Shown: positions 4,980 to 6,404 of the stretch, piece after piece
How positions within the stretch are numbered: the first letter of the stretch is position 1
Layout: each line of letters starts with the position of its first letter
DNA from: Candidatus Aerophobus profundus SCGC AAA252-L23
GTDB taxonomy: Bacteria; Aerophobota; Aerophobia; Aerophobales; Aerophobaceae
Direction of reading: 5' to 3'
NCBI GenBank assembly: GCA_000402295.1
Contig: AQRW01000103.1
Coordinates: 4,445-10,848, forward strand
Length of the DNA: 6,404 bases
Program-made: the position numbers and the translations under genes
The notes under the pieces: model-generated
Database searches by the model: none
What the model was told of the DNA's origin: nothing
What the model saw: only the letters and a program-made list of their open reading frames with translations

Positions 4980-6137
4980 TTAATCCTCGATAAGTTTCCA
5001 CTGGCCATCCTCTACTGTAACCATCACTAAAGAATCCAGTCCTAAACCACAGTGATCATCGGGAGACATATTGTATATACCTGAGACGCCCACATAGCCA
5101 CTAGTTCGCTCTATAGCCTCCCGTAAAAGCACTGGCTGAGTTGTACCGGCTCTTTTGATAGCCTCAGCCACAATCATGAAAGCATCCCAGGCATATCCAG
5201 AATGGGTACTCACCGGACCGTACTCTTTTTCGTATTGGTGAACGAAACTCTGCACTACTTCTCTCTGGGGATCATCCTCAGAAAGTTGGTCAGCCACCAC
5301 CGCTTTGGTAGAGGGCATCATAGTACCATTTGCCGCATCCCCGGCCAGTTCTAAGTAGCTGGGATCGGGAAGACCGTGACACTGAATCAGCACTTGCCCG
5401 GCTCCGATTGACTTGAAATTCCGGGCTACCGTAGCCCCGCCCGGTCCTATAGTCCAGCAGATGACAGCCGCGGCATCACTGGCGGCTAATTTTCTCAGTT
5501 GAATAGTCATATCAATATCACTTGTACCGAAGGATTCTTCGGCCACAATCTGAATTCCTTTTTCCTGGGCCATTATTTTCAAATCATTTTTACCTTCCTC
5601 TCCAAAGGTATCTTTGGAAGTAATAATAGCCACTTTATTAATTCCTTGACTTATCAGATATTCATAGACCTTTTCCACCGCGGTAACAGTTTTTTGAGGA
5701 GTTTTAAAGACCCACTCTCTGGTGGGAACCACGGGAGGAGTACCTCCCACGCAGGCTATTACTGGAATCTTAGCCTGTTCGATAGCTCTCAGCATAGCCA
5801 TACAGGTACCGGTTCTGGTCGGCCCAATTACCGCACAAACACCCTCTCTCTGCACTAATCTTTCAAACTCCGATATGGTTACCGAGGCCTCACCCTTGGT
5901 ATCAGCAAAAATAAGCTCAATTTGTCTGCCCTCAAGACCACCTTGCTGCTCAAAGTATTCCTTGGCCATTTCCGCCACATATTTAGAAGGCACCCCAATA
6001 TGTCTGGCCGGACCGCTCAAGGAAAAGAGACAACCTATCTTTATCGGCCCCTCCCCGGCCAGGGACAAAGAAGCAAGACCCCACACTCCCAAAAACACTG
6101 CCATAATAACCCCCACTACTACCTTTGACTTGTTCAT
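4980..6137 (-). CDS. LivK/LivJ-type ABC transporter substrate-binding protein
   Basis: Secreted ligand-binding protein (Peripla_BP_6 type) that delivers its substrate to LivHM. Residues 1-27 form a signal peptide: a short basic start (MNKSK), a hydrophobic core, and SLA before GEG, a signal-peptidase I site. No lipobox cysteine is present, which suggests a soluble periplasmic protein. The mature part has IGCLFSLSGP (34-43), GGLEGRQIELIFAD (66-79), the hinge-proximal AVIGPTRTG (102-110) and a closing DGQWKLI (377-383). At 385 residues it has family length. By hand alignment, QCHGL (252-256) matches GPEGV of LivJ, placing His254 where LivJ has the Glu that binds the ligand amino group; a non-amino acid ligand is therefore plausible. 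The ATG at 6137 follows a strong AAAGGAG. It is the first gene of the operon. Eight T residues directly follow its stop, without a visible hairpin. Confidence 0.92.
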   Translation of the reverse strand: MNKSKVVVGVIMAVFLGVWGLASLSLAGEGPIKIGCLFSLSGPARHIGVPSKYVAEMAKEYFEQQGGLEGRQIELIFADTKGEASVTISEFERLVQREGVCAVIGPTRTGTCMAMLRAIEQAKIPVIACVGGTPPVVPTREWVFKTPQKTVTAVEKVYEYLISQGINKVAIITSKDTFGEEGKNDLKIMAQEKGIQIVAEESFGTSDIDMTIQLRKLAASDAAAVICWTIGPGGATVARNFKSIGAGQVLIQCHGLPDPSYLELAGDAANGTMMPSTKAVVADQLSEDDPQREVVQSFVHQYEKEYGPVSTHSGYAWDAFMIVAEAIKRAGTTQPVLLREAIERTSGYVGVSGIYNMSPDDHCGLGLDSLVMVTVEDGQWKLIED

Positions 6138-6143
6138 GCTTTT

Positions 6144-6150
6144 CTCCTTT
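6144..6150 (-). promoter_or_regulatory. Ribosome binding site of the substrate-binding protein gene
   Basis: AAAGGAG on the minus strand ends 6 nt before the ATG at 6137. It is the strongest Shine-Dalgarno sequence in the operon, which fits the need for excess binding protein relative to the membrane subunits. It fixes the start codon. Confidence 0.8.
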
Positions 6151-6270
6151 TCCGATGAGCTTATTATGCCGGAGGATAAGGAAGTAAGAGCCCGAAGAAT
6201 TGGCCGGGGTGAAGATAAGTCACCTTTTCATCCTCTTTGACCAGAATCTCCTAAGGCTGGTAGGGACTGG

Positions 6271-6284
6271 TTTTGTTAACAAAA
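6271..6284. promoter_or_regulatory. Perfect 14-bp palindrome, possible operator
   Basis: TTTTGTTAACAAAA is its own reverse complement. It lies about 135 bp upstream of the first gene of the operon and overlaps the last part of the terminator T run. A regulator operator is possible, but AT-rich palindromes of this length also arise by chance, and I cannot match it to a known regulator family. Confidence 0.3.
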
Positions 6285-6306
6285 AAACCGAGCTATAAAA
6301 GCTCGG
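6281..6306 (-). terminator. Rho-independent terminator reading toward the operon
   Basis: On the minus strand, a 7-bp GC-rich stem CCGAGCT (6306-6300) and AGCTCGG (6294-6288) with a 5-nt loop is followed directly by seven T residues (6287-6281). This is a textbook intrinsic terminator. Seven A-T pairs on the far side (6309-6315) could extend the stem only with mismatches. It most simply ends a minus-strand gene lying right of the window and so insulates the liv operon. It could instead be a leader attenuator if the operon promoter lies further upstream, but I found no convincing competing antiterminator. Confidence 0.8.
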
Positions 6307-6404
6307 CTAAAAAAATCCCCTGATTGTCCTCGCCTCTGCTCATCTAATCTCATCTTATCTCTCTTGTCTCAAAAACTATTATTATTTAACCACATTTTTT
6401 GTTT

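Noticed and set aside
6163..6191. Minus-strand CATAAT (6163-6168) as the -10 box of the operon promoter
   Set aside because: It matches the consensus at five of six bases, but the position 17 bp upstream reads GCTCTT, a poor -35, and the transcript would begin only about 18 nt before the start codon. Not strong enough to annotate.
6290..6358. A minus-strand leader peptide ORF of about 25 codons running through the terminator hairpin
   Set aside because: It opens at an ATG in the purine-rich stretch near 6354 but has no good ribosome binding site, no run of a regulatory amino acid and no evident antiterminator partner. The hairpin is better explained as a terminator.
6339..6368. Imperfect 10-bp tandem repeat (CTCATCTAAT, CTCATCTTAT, then CTCTCTTGTC)
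   Set aside because: Two near-copies and a degenerate third in pyrimidine-rich sequence; too weak to distinguish from low complexity.

Overview
This window is almost entirely one minus-strand operon, read from right to left. It encodes a branched-chain-amino-acid-type (HAAT family) ABC importer with a CoA ligase gene inside it. In transcription order the genes are a secreted LivK/LivJ-type substrate-binding protein (6137-4980), a phenylacetate-CoA ligase (PaaK) family AMP-forming enzyme (4950-3670), the permeases LivH (3666-2812) and LivM (2815-1835), and the ATPases LivG (1848-1078) and LivF (1090-389). Intergenic gaps are 29 nt and 3 nt. The last three junctions overlap by 4, 14 and 13 nt, so the permease and ATPase genes are tightly coupled for translation.

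The likely joint function is uptake of a carboxylic acid followed by its activation to a CoA thioester in the cytoplasm. The ligase sits between the binding-protein and permease genes. By hand alignment, the binding protein has His where E. coli LivJ has the Glu that holds the ligand's amino group. Together these suggest an aromatic or other non-amino organic acid rather than Leu/Ile/Val, but the substrate cannot be read from sequence. The ligase is itself unusual, with SSGFTGKP in place of the usual SSGTTGKP phosphate loop.

Right flank (6138-6404): a good ribosome binding site before the binding-protein gene, a convincing minus-strand intrinsic terminator at 6281-6306 that probably ends an upstream gene outside the window, and a perfect 14-bp palindrome abutting it. 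No strong promoter could be assigned.

Left flank (1-388): a 66-nt reading frame at the edge begins another minus-strand gene and looks like the N-terminus of an ABC ATPase, possibly SufC-like. Between it and livF lie three GTAG-headed palindromes with a common TTTA centre, an arrangement like REP/BIME elements.

Organism: a bacterium of moderate, slightly AT-leaning base composition. The binding protein has a cleavable signal peptide and no lipobox cysteine, which fits a diderm. Operons of this kind (Liv transporter plus PaaK-type ligase) are familiar in anaerobes such as the former Deltaproteobacteria and related uncultivated lineages, but I cannot name a taxon with confidence.
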